NCBI GenBank assembly: GCA_037974335.1
Contig: CM075760.1
Location: 32,683,609 to 32,747,608, forward strand
DNA length: 64,000 bases
Direction of reading: 5' to 3'
DNA from: Prionace glauca
Lineage: Eukaryota; Chordata; Chondrichthyes; Carcharhiniformes; Carcharhinidae
Made by a program: the position numbers and the translations under genes. The notes under the pieces were generated by a model. The model had not been told where the DNA came from, searched no databases, and was given only the letters and a program-made list of their open reading frames with translations. Below, in pieces: positions 32,850 to 43,457 of the stretch. Positions within the stretch are counted from its first letter, which is position 1. Each line of letters begins with the position of its first letter.

Positions 32850-33417
32850 ATGGAGTTCCTCACTGTCTGCATTGTGTTCGGGCTGTTTCTTATCAGTAAG
32901 GATGACTCCAATCTGGTTAAATGTTATCGCGATCTGAACCTTTATCTCTGCTCCTCCCCAGTCGTGGTTCTTGGCCCTGCTGTGTATTTCCACCATCATT
33001 TGTTTTTATTTCATAACTCCAGCTATGTCGCGGTGAATATAAAGTGTTAATATTATTTCAGCAGCACATCTAACACGTACATTTTTTTCTTCTTCTTGAA
33101 CACGTTACAGATCCGAGTGGTGGAGATTTTGTTTCTCAGCCGCAGTCTTTAGAGGGGAGAGAAGGTGAAACGGTGACTATCCGATGTACCTACAGCACTA
33201 CAGCAAGCAAGTATTTCTTATATTGGTACAGACAGCAGCCACGGAAGGATTTGCAGTTCATTATATGGAAAAGATCCTGGGATACACAAGAAGAGAAGGG
33301 GGAAGGTTTTGGACCCAATTTCTCTGCTGATCTCCAGACCTCGGCTAAATTAACTACTTTAACCATCTCGAGCCTGCAGCTGACTGACGCTGGCCGCTAT
33401 TACTGCGCTTTCAGTCT
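32850..33417 (+). CDS. TCR V gene, alpha/delta-like, open (copy 2)
   Basis: Encodes the variable domain of a T-cell receptor chain after V(D)J joining. The leader exon 32850-32895 (MEFLTVCIVFGLFLI) ends at a GTAAGG donor; the V exon 33111-33417 follows CGTTACAG. The mature part reads NPSGGDFVSQPQSLEGRE, with Cys in IRCTYS, Trp in YFLYWYRQQP and the end LQLTDAGRYYCAF, all canonical V positions. The reading is open from leader to RSS. Framework wording (WYRQQPRKDLQF, LTISSLQLTDA) is most like TRAV/TRDV. A 23-spacer RSS follows. It sits about 2.3 kb upstream of GPCR 1 exon 1, divergently. About 54 bp upstream of the gene is deleted compared with copy 1. No D, J or C segment is in the window, so the chain cannot be settled here. 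Confidence 0.92.
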
Positions 33418-33456
33418 CACAGTGATCGAAATCAGTCTCAGCCCCATACATAAACA
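33418..33456 (+). promoter_or_regulatory. V recombination signal, 23-bp spacer
   Basis: Heptamer CACAGTG (33418-33424), 23-bp spacer, nonamer ACATAAACA (33448-33456), which is weaker than the copy 1 nonamer ACAAAAACT. Directly abuts the YYCAF end. Confidence 0.9.
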
Positions 33457-33649
33457 GCTTTGCAGTTATCATTGGGTACTCCAGTCTGTTGCGGTTTGTG
33501 TGGAGAATCGCAGAAAGTAACAGTCAGATTGAGCAGCGGCGCTGTCAGCCGCTCAGACACAACCCAGAGGAAACCACATTAACCTCAGATCAAACTGTCA
33601 CCCAATTCAATCCAGGATCGGCTGAGACAACACACAGCAGGGCTTTTAT

Positions 33650-33925
33650 GATGCTATGAATTTGAAAGGGTGGATACTGAGATACTATTGTCCCTGATCT
33701 GGGAATCTGAAGCACAGGGGACACAATCTCAGGATAAGGCGCTGATGATTTAGGACTGTGATGAGGAGAAATTGCTTCACTCGAAGGCTGGTGAATCTTC
33801 GGAATTCTCTACTCCAGAGGGTGTTGATGTTCCATCATTGAACACATTTCAGTTTGGGTTCGACAGATTTATGCTCTATCCGGGAATGAATGGAAGCAAG
33901 GATATGGAATTGGAACAAATGCTCA
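33650..33925 (+). mobile_element. LINE 3' fragment (CR1/L2-like)
   Basis: AATTGCTTCACTCGAAGG, GGTGAATCTTCGGAATTCTC and CCAGAGGGTGTTGATG match the C-terminal wording of a LINE of the CR1/L2 kind (FFTRRV-NLRNSLLQRV). It starts right at the copy 2 breakpoint. Confidence 0.6.
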
Positions 33926-34157
33926 GCCTCAAGTTCATGTTTCAATTGCATTTTTTTTAAAAGTTTATTGGTGTAATGGAACATATATTGTTAAATTTGA
34001 TATGTTTGAAATCAATAGTCATTAAATAATGTTGGTAATACCAGATAACAGTCCAGCTGGTAACAATTGAGAGTATTTTTTATTGGCACCCACGGACCCA
34101 TTGCCAACTGACCACTGTTTACCCGTGAATGCTGACGGTGAGAAAATAGTGAAATCC
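33926..34157. other. Intergenic, AT-rich
   Basis: No feature recognised, except a TTTT run on the minus strand at 34143-34146 that could terminate the tRNA-Asn gene. Confidence 0.4.
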
Positions 34158-34231
34158 CGTCTCTGGGTGGTCTTGAACCACCAACCTTTCGGTTAATAGC
34201 CGAACGCGCAGACCCATTGCGCCACAGCGAC
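34158..34231 (-). tRNA. tRNA-Asn-like gene, anticodon ATT
   Basis: On the minus strand a full cloverleaf can be drawn. The acceptor is GTCGCTG/CAGAGAC (one mismatch), the D stem GCGC/GCGC, the anticodon stem TTCGG/CCGAA with loop CTATTAA, the T stem GGTGG/CCACC with loop TTCAAGA, and the discriminator G. The body matches vertebrate tRNA-Asn, which carries GTT. Here the first anticodon base is A, giving ATT, which also reads Asn codon AAU. A TTTT run lies about 12 bases downstream (34143-34146). It may be a working gene, a recent pseudogene or a stray copy. Confidence 0.82.
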
Positions 34232-34678
34232 TAAGACAGTAGCTGTTAAATGCATTCTAACTTAGTATGTCACTGACCATAATTCTATTTCTGTAAAACC
34301 TATTCCAGAACTGCAGCATGACCGCACTGTTTACAATTCCACACAGGTCTCTTTATTTCCGTTGATCCCGCAGCACTGCTGCAGTGTGTTGGTTATTCCC
34401 TTTCTCCTATGAACGGGCAGGTAAAATGAATCTATCTGTCATCACAGGGAGGAATTCAACGGGAGGCAAGGGAACTGACCACCATTTTTATTATGGGATT
34501 GAAACATTCAGGCGCATAAATCCGGCCCGTTACAGGAAAGTCCAGTAGATCCGCACTGAGACTCGATTCCCTCATCTGTCTGAATGGTTTTTCCTGTTTC
34601 TTACTGATGAAAAACGATTTAAAAAATCGTCTGTGAAATGTGCGCCATTTCCCCTAGTTCATTAACAGTATCACTAGT
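34232..34678. other. Intergenic, no feature recognised
   Basis: No gene, RNA or repeat that I can support. Confidence 0.4.
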
Positions 34679-34770
34679 ATCTGTCTTTTTCAGCACACAC
34701 TGCTATCAGATATTTCAGATGGTGATTAACCACATTAGTCTGCACCTATAAACCCATTAAATTCTGTTGT
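34679..34770 (+). repeat. Direct repeat, unit 1
   Basis: TCTGTCTTTTTCAGCACAC through GATGGTGATTAAC to a CTATAAACCCATTA end. The second unit is at 35062-35151. The units differ at roughly one base in five. Class unknown. Confidence 0.7.
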
Positions 34771-35061
34771 CGACTGAACTAGATGGCAATATGTTCTCGG
34801 CGTCAAAAGCGAACTTTCCTGTCAGCGCGTCAAAAAATGCGTTTCTTATTTCACCGAGCGCATTTGAGGGTGAAGTCAATGAAATGATAACATGTCTTTA
34901 ACATCGCGGTTCGGATAATGTTGAGCAACAAACTGAAATCAAGCAATTTTCCCTTATTCGGCATGAGAAAGCTTAATGAAATTCCTCGTCACTGTGAATA
35001 TTTTTTCAGCCATTTCTCTATTATGAAGGCAAATCTTTTTTAAAAAGTTACAACATCAAAT

Positions 35062-35151
35062 GTGTCTGTCTTTTTCAGCACACGCTACTATTAGACATGT
35101 TTTAGATGGTGATTAACTAAGTTACCTCCGTCTATAAACTCATTACTGTTG
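35062..35151 (+). repeat. Direct repeat, unit 2
   Basis: Second unit of the pair that begins at 34679; about 290 bp of unrelated AT-rich sequence separates them. Confidence 0.7.
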
Positions 35152-35194
35152 AAAGAAGGAGCTACTATATCTGCACCGTTGCAAAATAGGAATA

Positions 35195-35340
35195 TCATTG
35201 TACAAAGAAAATTACAGCACAGAAACAGGCCCTTCGGCCCTCCCGCTCTGCACCGGCCATGCCGCCCGACTGAAGTAAACCTTTCCAGGGACCATATCCC
35301 TCTATTTCCACCCTGTTCACGTAAATTATAACCTAACCTA
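35195..35340 (-). mobile_element. Left part of an older CR1 LINE, antisense
   Basis: Antisense 3' tail ACAGAAACAGGCCCTTCGGC with GCACCGGCCATGCCGCCCGA. The rest of the same antisense element resumes at 39398, so the CR1 at 35341-39397 is nested in it. Confidence 0.7.
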
Positions 35341-35407
35341 AATTATAAGTGTGGGTAAGTTTTCTTTTTAATATTTTTTATTTTTTCTGCTGGTAATTGT
35401 TTCAGGG

Positions 35408-36328
35408 ATGGCAGTTCAGGCAATGTGCTGCATCTCCTGTGGGATGTATGTGGTGAGGGACTCCAGTAGTGTTTCAGGGGATTTTACTTGTAAGAAGTGT
35501 GTTAGATTGCAGCTTTTGGAGGAGCGTGTAAAGGAGTTGGAGGTGGAAGTAGAGGAGCTCCGCAAAATTCGGGATGCAGAGGTGGACATTCATGGGAGTT
35601 ATAAAGAGTTAGTCACTCCTAGAAACCAGTCTTGGGTGACTGCCACGAGGAGAGGAAAGAAGAATGTGGTGGGACAATCCCCTGGGGCTGTTCCCCTCCA
35701 AAATAGGTTTTCGGTCCTGGAGGCTACAGTTGAGGAGGAATCAACTGGGGATAGCCAAAGGGAGCAGGTCTCTGGGGGTGAGCCTATTGGGAAACCTCAG
35801 GTGATTAAGGGTAACAGATTGGGCCTCGTGATTGGGGACTCCACAGTTCAGGGGACCGATAGGAGAGTCGGAGGTAAGGGTAGGGACTCAGGGTTGGTGT
35901 GTTGCCTACCTGGGGCTGGGGTCCGGGATGTATCGGACAGGGTATTCAGGACTCTTAGGGGAGAGGGAGATCAACCCCAAGTTATAGTTCATGTGGGGAC
36001 ACATGACATAGGGAGATTAAGGGAAGGGGATATTAAGCAAAGATTTATGGAGTTGGGGTGGAAACTAAAGGCTAAGTCTGGAAGAGTAGTTATATCCGGA
36101 CTCTTGCCTGTGCCACGGGATAGTTTAGAGAGGAATAGAGAGAGGGAAAGTTTGAACTCGTGGCTGAGGGGATGGTGCAGGAGGGAGAGGTTCAGGTACT
36201 TGAGCAATTGGGGCTCATTCTGGGGAAGGTGGGACATCTATATGAGTGATGGTCTACACCTGAACCAGAGGGGAATCAATATCCTGGGGGGTAAATTTGC
36301 AAAGGCTGTGCGGGGAGGTTTAAACTGA
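35408..36328 (+). CDS. CR1 ORF1: zinc finger, coiled coil and SGNH esterase
   Basis: Intact frame of 306 residues. Residues 7-30 hold two Cys pairs (CCISC and CKKC), a zinc-finger arrangement, followed by a heptad-rich coiled coil ([19 protein letters not shown]). The C-terminal half is an SGNH esterase: nucleophile block [10 protein letters not shown], the [11 protein letters not shown] block, VHVGTHDIG (family VGTND; Asn replaced by His here) and DGLHLNQRG with the Asp/His pair. In CR1 elements this protein is thought to bind RNA and aid retrotransposition; the role of the esterase is not settled. It ends 20 bases before the point where the ORF2 frame opens. Confidence 0.93.
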   Translation: MAVQAMCCISCGMYVVRDSSSVSGDFTCKKCVRLQLLEERVKELEVEVEELRKIRDAEVDIHGSYKELVTPRNQSWVTATRRGKKNVVGQSPGAVPLQNRFSVLEATVEEESTGDSQREQVSGGEPIGKPQVIKGNRLGLVIGDSTVQGTDRRVGGKGRDSGLVCCLPGAGVRDVSDRVFRTLRGEGDQPQVIVHVGTHDIGRLREGDIKQRFMELGWKLKAKSGRVVISGLLPVPRDSLERNRERESLNSWLRGWCRRERFRYLSNWGSFWGRWDIYMSDGLHLNQRGINILGGKFAKAVRGGLN

Positions 36329-36429
36329 TTTGGAGGGGGGGTGGGATCTTGAGTAGAGGGGGTGAAAGTGAGGGGGGCAGAGATGGGGAATGCAAGGCAC
36401 GGCGTAGTGGGGGTGGGGCGGAGCAGGGT

Positions 36430-39315
36430 TTGAAATGCATGTACTTTAATATTTTAAAGGTAGGGGAGGACCGCAGGCAATATGGGAGGGAGGTTAGACA
36501 GGGGGTGGAGAAGGGAAATGCCCAGACTGAGGGGCTGAAGTGTATATATTTTAATGCAAGGAGTATACTAAATAAGGTAGATGAACTTAGGGCGTGGATA
36601 GCTGCTTGGGAATGTGATGTGGTGGCCATTGCGGAGACTTGGATGTCTCAGGGACAGGACTGGGTACTTCAGGTGCCAGGTTTCAGATGCTTCAGGAAGG
36701 ACAGGGAGGCTGGCAGAAGAGGTGGTGGAGTGGCACTGTTAATCAGGGACAATGTCATGGCTGCAGAGAAAGAGGATGCCGTGGAGGGACTTTCTACAGA
36801 GTCTCTGTGGGTGGAAGTTACGAACAGCAAAGGGTCGAAAACTTTGCTGAGTGTATTCTATAGGCCGCCCAATACTGACAGGGAAGTTGAAGTGCATATA
36901 GGGAACCAGATTCTGGAGAAATGTATTAATAACAGAGTTGTCGTGATGGGAGACTTCAATTTCCCAAACATCGACTGGAATATCCCTAGGGTAAGGGGTT
37001 TGGCTGGAGAGGAGTTTGTTAGGTGTGTTCAGGAAGGTTTCCTGACACAGTATGTGGACAAGCCTACGAGGGGAGAGGCTGTACTTGACCTGGTACTGGC
37101 GAATGAACCAGGGCAGGTGATGGATCTCTCGGTAGGAGAGCATCTTGGGAATGGTGACCATAATTCGATCTCCTTCACAATTGCATTGGAACGAGATAGG
37201 ATCAGGCAGGCTAGGAAGGTGTTTGCCTGGAGTAAGGGGAGATACGAAGAAGTCAGGAAGTTACTTGGACAAATAAACTGGAAGGAGGCGTTCTTAGGGA
37301 AAAGTACCGAAGGAAGGTGGCGGATATTCAAGGAATGTTTGTCTGGCGCTCTGCATGACAATGTTCCGATGAGACAATGGGGTTTTGGTAGGTCGCGGGA
37401 ACCGTGGTGCACGAAGGCTGTGTTGAACCTAGTCAGGAGGAAAAGGAAGGTGTACAAAAGGTTCAGGGAACTAGGAGAGGTTAAGGATCTTGAAGAGTAT
37501 AAGGACTGTAGAAAGGAGGTTAAAAGGGAAATTAGGAGAGCCAGAAGGGGTCATGAGAAGACCTTGGCGGGTAAGATTAAGGAAAATCCCAAGGCCTTCT
37601 ATAAATATGTGAAAGGTAAAAGGATGAGAAGGGAGAGGATAGGACCTATAAAAGGTGAAGGGGGAAAGGTCTGTGTGGAACCAGAAGAAATGGCGGAGGT
37701 GCTTAATGAGGACTTTGCCTCAGTATTCACAGTGGAAGCTGATCTGGGAGATCTTGCTATGGACTTGCAGCAGATGGAAAAGATTGAGTACGTGGACATT
37801 AAGGAGGAGGATGTGTTAGAACTTTTGAATTCTATCAAAATAGATAAATCGCCGGGACCAGATGGGATGTACCCCAGCATACTGTGGGAGGCGAGGGAAG
37901 TGATTGCAGAGCCCCTGGCGATGATCTGTGCGTCGTCAATGGAGACGGGAGAGATTCCAGAAGATTGGAGGATTGCAGATGTAGTCCCTATTTTCAAGAA
38001 AGGGAACAGAGATAGCCCGGGAAATTACCGCCCGGTGAGTCTGACCTCAATGGTTGATAAGCTGATGGAGAGGCTTCTGAGGGACAAGATTTACGAGCAT
38101 TTGGAGAGGTTTGACATGATCAGGAATAGTCAATATGGATTTGTCAAGGGCAGGTCGTGCCTTACGAGCCTAGTTGAGTTCTTCGATAATGTGACTGAAC
38201 ACATTGACGAAGGAAGTGCCGTGGACGTAGTGTACATGGACTTCAGCAAGGCGTTTGCTAAGGTCCCCCATGCAAGACTTCTTGAGAAGGTGAGAGGGCA
38301 TGGGATCCAAGGGCCTTTGGCCTTGTGGATCCAGAACTGGCTTGCCTGCAGAAGGCAGAGAGTGGTTGTGGATGGGTCTTTTTCGGAATGGAGGTCAGTC
38401 ACCAGTGGGGTGCCCCAGGGATCTGTTCTGGGACCCTTGCTGTTTGTCATTTTCATAAATGACCTGGATGAGGAAGTGGAGGGATGGGTTAGCAAGTTCG
38501 CTGATGACACGAAGGTCGGTGGTGTTGTGGATGGTCTGGAAGGATGTCAAAAGTTGTAGCAGGACATAGATAGGCTGCAGGAATGGGCGGAGAAGTGGCA
38601 GATGGACTTCAACGCGAATAAATGTGTAGTCGTCCATTTCGGCAGAACCAACGGGATGAACGAGTACACTATCAAGGGCAGGAGTCTTAGTAGCGTTGAA
38701 GAGCAGAAGGATCTCGGGGTCCGGGTCCACAGGACTCTTAAATCGGCCTCGCAGGTGGAGGAGGTGGTCAAGAAGGCGTGTGGTGTACTGGCCTTCATTA
38801 ATTGAGGGATTGAGTTTAGGAGTCGGGAGGTAATGCTGCAACTTTACAGGATTCTTGTCAGGCCTCATTTGGAGTACTGTGCGCAGTTCTGGTCGCCTCA
38901 CTATAGGAAAGACGTAGAAGCTATTGAAAGGGTGCAGAGGAGATTTACAAGGATGTTGCCTGGACTGGGAGGCATGCCTTATGAAGATAGGTTGAGGGAG
39001 CTGGGACTCTTTTCCCTAGAGAGGCGAAGGTTGAGAGGCGACCTGATAGAGGTTTATAAAATGTTGAGAGGAATAGATAGGGTGGACTCTCAGAGGCTAT
39101 TTCCCCGGGTTGAAATGGTCGCTACGAGAGGACACAGATTTAAGGTGCGGGGAGGGAAGTACAGAGGTGATGTTAGGGGTAAGTCTTTCACTCAGAGGGT
39201 GGTGAGTGAATGGAATCGGCTGCCGTCATCGGTGGTGGAGGCGAACTCGCTGGGATCTTTTAAAATACTTCTGGATGAGTATATGGGGTTTAATGGGATT
39301 GGGGGTTATAGATAG
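36430..39315 (+). pseudogene. CR1 ORF2: endonuclease and reverse transcriptase, two stops
   Basis: The AP endonuclease runs about 36535-37170: [57 protein letters not shown], all key blocks present. The RT follows: [32 protein letters not shown] (family FDK), [12 protein letters not shown] and catalytic KFADD near 38500. A TAG at 38557 and a TGA at 38803 cut the frame; the sister copy has CAG and CGA at those codons. The second is a CpG to TpG change. The C-terminal domain continues open to 39315. The true start is uncertain; the frame is open from 36349, without an ATG in the first part. Confidence 0.92.
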
Positions 39316-39397
39316 GTCTACAGATTGGTGGGGTTGATGTGATCGGCGCAACTCGAGGGCCGAAGGGCCTGTTTGTGCTGTGTTCTATGTTCTAATT

Positions 39398-40130
39398 GTC
39401 AAGACGCCCCTGAGAACTCACTATCGTATCCGCTTCCACCACAACCCTCCCCCCGACCCCCCCAGCAGCGAGTTCCAGGCGACTACCACTCTCTGTGTAA
39501 AAACGTGCCTCGTACATCTCTTTTAATAATTGCCCCTCGCTCCTTAAACCCTCGTAATTGACTCCTCCGTTCTGGGATAAAAAGCTTCCGACATCCATTC
39601 TGACCACGCCTCTCATAATGTTGTAGGCGTCTATCACGTCGCCCCTCAAACCCTGTCTTCCAATCAGAACAAGCCAAGTTTATCCAACATCTCCTCGGAG
39701 CTAATGCACTCCATGCCAGGCCACATCCTAGTAAATCTTTTCTGTACCGTCTCCAAAGTCTCTACATCCTTCTGGTCGTGTAGCCATCAGAATTGAACAC
39801 TAGATTCCAACTGTGGCTCAACTAAGGTTCTACAAAACTGCAACCTGACTTGTCAATATTTAAATTCAAAGCCCCGGTAGATGAAGGCAAGCATGCCATA
39901 TGCCTTCATGAGTACATTCTCCACCTGCGTTGCCACTTTCAGTGACCTGTGTACCTCTACACACAGACCCCTCTGTCTATCAATACTCTTAAGAGTTCTG
40001 CTATTTACTGTATATTTCCTATCTATATTAGACATTCCAAAATGCATTATCTCGTATTTGCCCCTCATTGTTCCCTCAATATTCAGGACTTCTGATTTTA
40101 ATGAATTAATTTTGAGGCCCAAGTCAGAGC
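39398..40130 (-). mobile_element. Right part of the older CR1 LINE, antisense
   Basis: Minus strand 39853-40122 reads YEIMHFGMSNIDRKYTVNS, LKSIDRQRGLCVEVHRSL, AYGMLAFIYRG; further left are antisense blocks of the C-terminal domain (AGACTTTGGAGACGGT on minus). It continues the element interrupted at 35340. Confidence 0.85.
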
Positions 40131-40164
40131 AAATAATTATCCCCAGGAAATACCAGATTCAGTT

Positions 40165-40382
40165 AAGATTGGGCAAGAAAATAGCATGGCCAATCAACCT
40201 AACCCACACATCTTTAGACTATGGGAGGAAAGCGAAGCACCTGGAGGAAACCCACGCAGACAATAGAAGAATGTGCAGACTCCACAAAGACAGTGACCTG
40301 AGCCAGGAATCGAACCCAGGTCCCTAGAACTGTGAAGCAGCAGTGCTAATCACTGTGGTACTGTGGTGTCGTGCCGCCCCCT
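40165..40382 (-). mobile_element. tRNA-headed SINE (HE1-like) head, antisense
   Basis: Antisense wording CCTAACCCACACATCTTTAG, GGAGGAAACCCACGCAGACA, GAATCGAACCCAGGTCCCTA (B box) and AGCAGTGCTAATCACTGTGG (A box), ending in CGTGCCGCC. The 3' half is missing. Confidence 0.85.
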
Positions 40383-40702
40383 AACCTAATGCTTCAGACA
40401 CGAAGGTTCATTCACATTTTCATGACTCAATCATCTGCTTTAATTTTCATTACATTTTTAGAGAAGTCAATGCGATTCCACAATGGACTTTAAATTTCAA
40501 ATATAACCAGGTCCGCTACTTCCATGGAATCGATCTTCCCTTTCATCTGAGCATAAAGTACAAGTCTGACGGCAGCTGCACTAAACCCCAATAAAGTTTA
40601 AAACATCCAAACAAGTTAATGATGTCCCTGGAGGCTGACATCGTGTATAAATCTGACAAGTATTGACTGGAATAAACAACGTGTTGAGAGATTTTGTTAG
40701 CA
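40383..40702. other. Region 5' of GPCR 2
   Basis: About 320 bp of AT-rich sequence before the GPCR 2 ATG. It probably contains the promoter and 5' UTR by position; no motif stands out. Confidence 0.45.
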
Positions 40703-40772
40703 ATGCACGGAACACCACAAGGATTGCAGTATGCCGTTTATTATCCTGTCCTTGCCGCTATCGGAGTTCCAG
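40703..40772 (+). CDS. GPCR 2 exon 1
   Basis: ATG at 40703, reading MHGTPQGLQYAVYYPVLAAI then GVP, with one spare base before the donor G|GTTAAG. The donor lacks the usual A at +3 (GTTAAG in place of GTAAG), so splicing may be weaker. The same 23-codon plan (MHG... AAIGVP) occurs in GPCR 3 exon 1. It joins 45148 in phase. Confidence 0.82.
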
Positions 40773-41489
40773 GTTAAGTATTATGGCGTTATTTTGGGGA
40801 ATGTGTTGATGTATTGATTGCTCTTCTAAACGATGTGTCTCTTTCATTATATTTTCCTATCTTCCTCTGCAGTTTTCTTCAAAGTGAATGTCTGGTTGTT
40901 TTCTGTCATTAAACTGCTATTTTGTGTGACTTATCAGACTGTTCACACAGTGTAATTGTAGTTCTGTTGTGTTAGATACGTTGTAAGCATGTTTGAACAT
41001 TAACTGTGTTATCACAGTGTGACTTATTTTCCCCAGTGTCTTAGTGGTATTGTGAGTGAATTACCGTAAGGATGACAAGCAGTATATGCAGCTAGCCTAC
41101 TTATTTATTCAATCTACTAGCACAATTACCTTGGCTAGAATAGTACATTGTCATCAAAGTACATGCATTTATATTATGTTAGAGTCGATGATACTGCCAT
41201 GTCATCGCTACATTATCACGCAGGTTTACATTAAATGTCAATATGTTACTCACATCCAAGCTCCAGGGAAATAACCAAACTATGATTTCGTTGTGAAAGT
41301 ACATCCATTGTGATTTGAAAACATGTTTTTGACAAATCGTCGTACGTGAAAACGAAGTAATTTTAACTTACTGTGTTGTTAATGCTGCCCTGTGTGAATT
41401 ATCGGAAGCTTACCCTCGTCATGTGAGTTAATTGTCACACTGTTCGCACAATATGAAAGTGTGTTAGATAGTTACGTGACAGCTGGCAT
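40773..41489. other. GPCR 2 intron, first part
   Basis: AT-rich intron sequence with no other feature recognised before the CR1 at 41490. Confidence 0.5.
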
Positions 41490-42960
41490 CTATCCCAGGC
41501 TGCTAAGGGAGGTGAGGGATGAAATTGCTGGGCCTCTGACGCAAATCTTTGTCTCTTCTTTGGACACAGGTGAGGTCCCAGAGGATTGGCGGATTGCAAA
41601 TGTAGTACCGTTGTTTAAAAAGGGTCAGAGGGATAACCCAGGGAACTATAGGCCGGTGAGCTTGACTTCAGTTATAGGCAAGATAATGGAGAGGATCCTC
41701 AAGGATAGGATGTATGAACATCTGGAGCGCTGCAATCTGATCAGGGATACGCAGCATGGCTTCGTTACAGGGAGGTCGTGCCTTACGAATCTATGGAATT
41801 TTTTGAAGAGGTGACAAAAACGGTTGACGAAGGACAAGCCGTTGATGTTGTCTATATGGATTTCAGTAAGGCGTTTGACAAAGTCCCTCATGGTAGGCTG
41901 ATAGAAAAGGTGAAGGCTCATGGGATACAAGGCCAGGTATGTAGATGGGTGGAGAACTGGCTTGGGAGGAGGAGACAGCGGGTAGTAGTGGAAGGCTCCT
42001 TTTCCAATTGGAGGTCTGTCACCAGTGGTTTGCCGCAGGGCTCGGTACTAGGACCTCTTCTATTTGTAGTATATATTAATGACTTGGAAGAGGGGGTAGG
42101 TGGTGTGATCAGCAAATTTGCTGATGACACTAAGATGGTTGGATTGGCAGGTACTGAGGAGCAGTGCCTGGCAATGCAATAGGACATAGACAGGCTGGTA
42201 GATTGGGCAGATAGATGGCAAATGGAATTTAATCCGGAGAAATGCGAGGTGATGCACTTTGGCCGGAATAATGTGGAGGGGAGTTATACGATAAAAGGTA
42301 GAACTATCCGGAGTATAGATACGCAGAGAGACCTGGGGGTGCAAGTGCACAAGTCCCTGAAGATGTCGGTGCAGGTGCAGAATGTGATGAGGAAAGCGTA
42401 TGGTATGTTAGCCTTCATGGGAAGGGGTATAGAATATAAGAGTAGGAGTCTGATGTTGCAGTTGTATAGAACGTTGGTTAGGCCTCACCTGGAGTACTGC
42501 ATCCAGTTCTGGTCGCCGCACTACCGGAAGGATGTAGAGATCCTGGGGAGAGTGCAGAGGAGATTTACCAGGATGTTGCCTGGTATGGAAGGGCTGTCTT
42601 ACGAGGAAAGATTGAACGAACTTGGGCTGTTTTCCCTTGAGAGACGTCGGCTGAGGGGGGATCTAATAGAGATTTATAAGATTATGAAGGGGATAGATAG
42701 AGTAAATGGTGGTAAGCTTTTTCCGCTATTAGAAATGGATAGAACGAGGGGTCACAGGCTTAGGGTGAGGGGGGCTAGGTATAAGACAAATATTAGAGGG
42801 CAGTTGTTCACGCAAAGGGTAGTGGGGATGTGGAATGCACTGCCGAGTAAGGTGGTGGAAGCAGGCACGCTAGGGCTGTTTAAGAGTCACTTGGACAGCC
42901 ACATGAGCGGTCTACATATAGGGGGATATAGCAGGCCTTACTAAACATTGTAGGCTTGGG
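41490..42960 (+). mobile_element. 5'-truncated CR1 LINE in GPCR 2 intron
   Basis: Starts inside the RT ([29 protein letters not shown]) and runs through [27 protein letters not shown] and catalytic KFADD to the C-terminal domain (RRFTRMLPGMEGL, ERRRLRGDLIEIYKI), with the stop at 42944. A missing base near 41795 shifts the frame and a TAG near 42180 interrupts it; otherwise it is well preserved. It belongs to a different subfamily from the copies at 9739 and 35341. It lies in sense orientation within the intron. Confidence 0.94.
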
Positions 42961-43129
42961 ATTCCGTTTTTGCCTCAGGGATGTAGAGTCTTTGCCTGTT
43001 TAATAATGAAGTTTTTGTCTCCACAGGCATTTAAGTCCAGCAAGGGGCATGCATGCGGCAGGTTGTGGTGGGCTGCTCTTGGATGTTGCTTCGGGAGTTG
43101 CCTACTGCTTCATGTCGTCGGTGTGCTTA

Positions 43130-43457
43130 AACTGGACCATCTCAAGGGCAACATGACAGCTCAGAGACTATCTCTGTTGCTATGCGGACACTTGGATTTG
43201 GGCCTGTGTCCGTGGGAGTTTGCGCGTTGTCCCCATGGTTTCGTGGGTTTTCTCCGGGTGCTCCGGTTTCCTCCCACATCCCGGGGATGTGCTTTTAGGC
43301 TGATTGATTGGGTAACAAATTGTCCCTATATTGGACCTCCCTGATCCTCGCACATTAGGCGTAGACTAAAATCATGAATAGGTCACTGAGACAACGGGAC
43401 GGCGGCACGGGCTCGTTGGGCCGAAGGACCTGTTTCCCGTGCTGTGTTGTTCTTTGT
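43130..43457 (+). mobile_element. SINE-like element, worn head
   Basis: GGGTTTTCTCCGGGTGCTCC, GGTTTCCTCCCACATCCC, GGGCTCGTTGGGCCGAAGGA and a GTGCTGTGTTGTTCTTTG end. The tRNA head is hard to see. It may be a mixed SINE/LINE tail. Confidence 0.65.

Larger units (their letters stand above)
21232..33640. repeat. Tandem segmental duplication, copy 2
   Basis: Collinear with 1-14785. It lacks the CR1 insertions of copy 1 at 3262-3716 and 9739-12027, and has its own at 28779-29264. If the duplication was a simple head-to-tail event, the full second unit is 14786-33640. Confidence 0.95.
35341..39397 (+). mobile_element. Nearly full-length CR1 LINE
   Basis: Contains a short 5' region, ORF1 (35408-36328), ORF2 (coding from about 36430 to 39315, two premature stops) and a 3' UTR ending GGCCTGTTTGTGCTGTGTTC. 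It is very close to the truncated copy at 9739-12027. It is nested in an older antisense CR1 (35195-35340 and 39398-40130). The stops make it non-autonomous. Confidence 0.95.

Noticed and set aside
35408-39397. Possible host gene with an SGNH hydrolase domain and an endonuclease
   Set aside because: The order zinc finger, esterase, AP endonuclease, RT and the 3' tail are those of a CR1 LINE, and related copies are present here.
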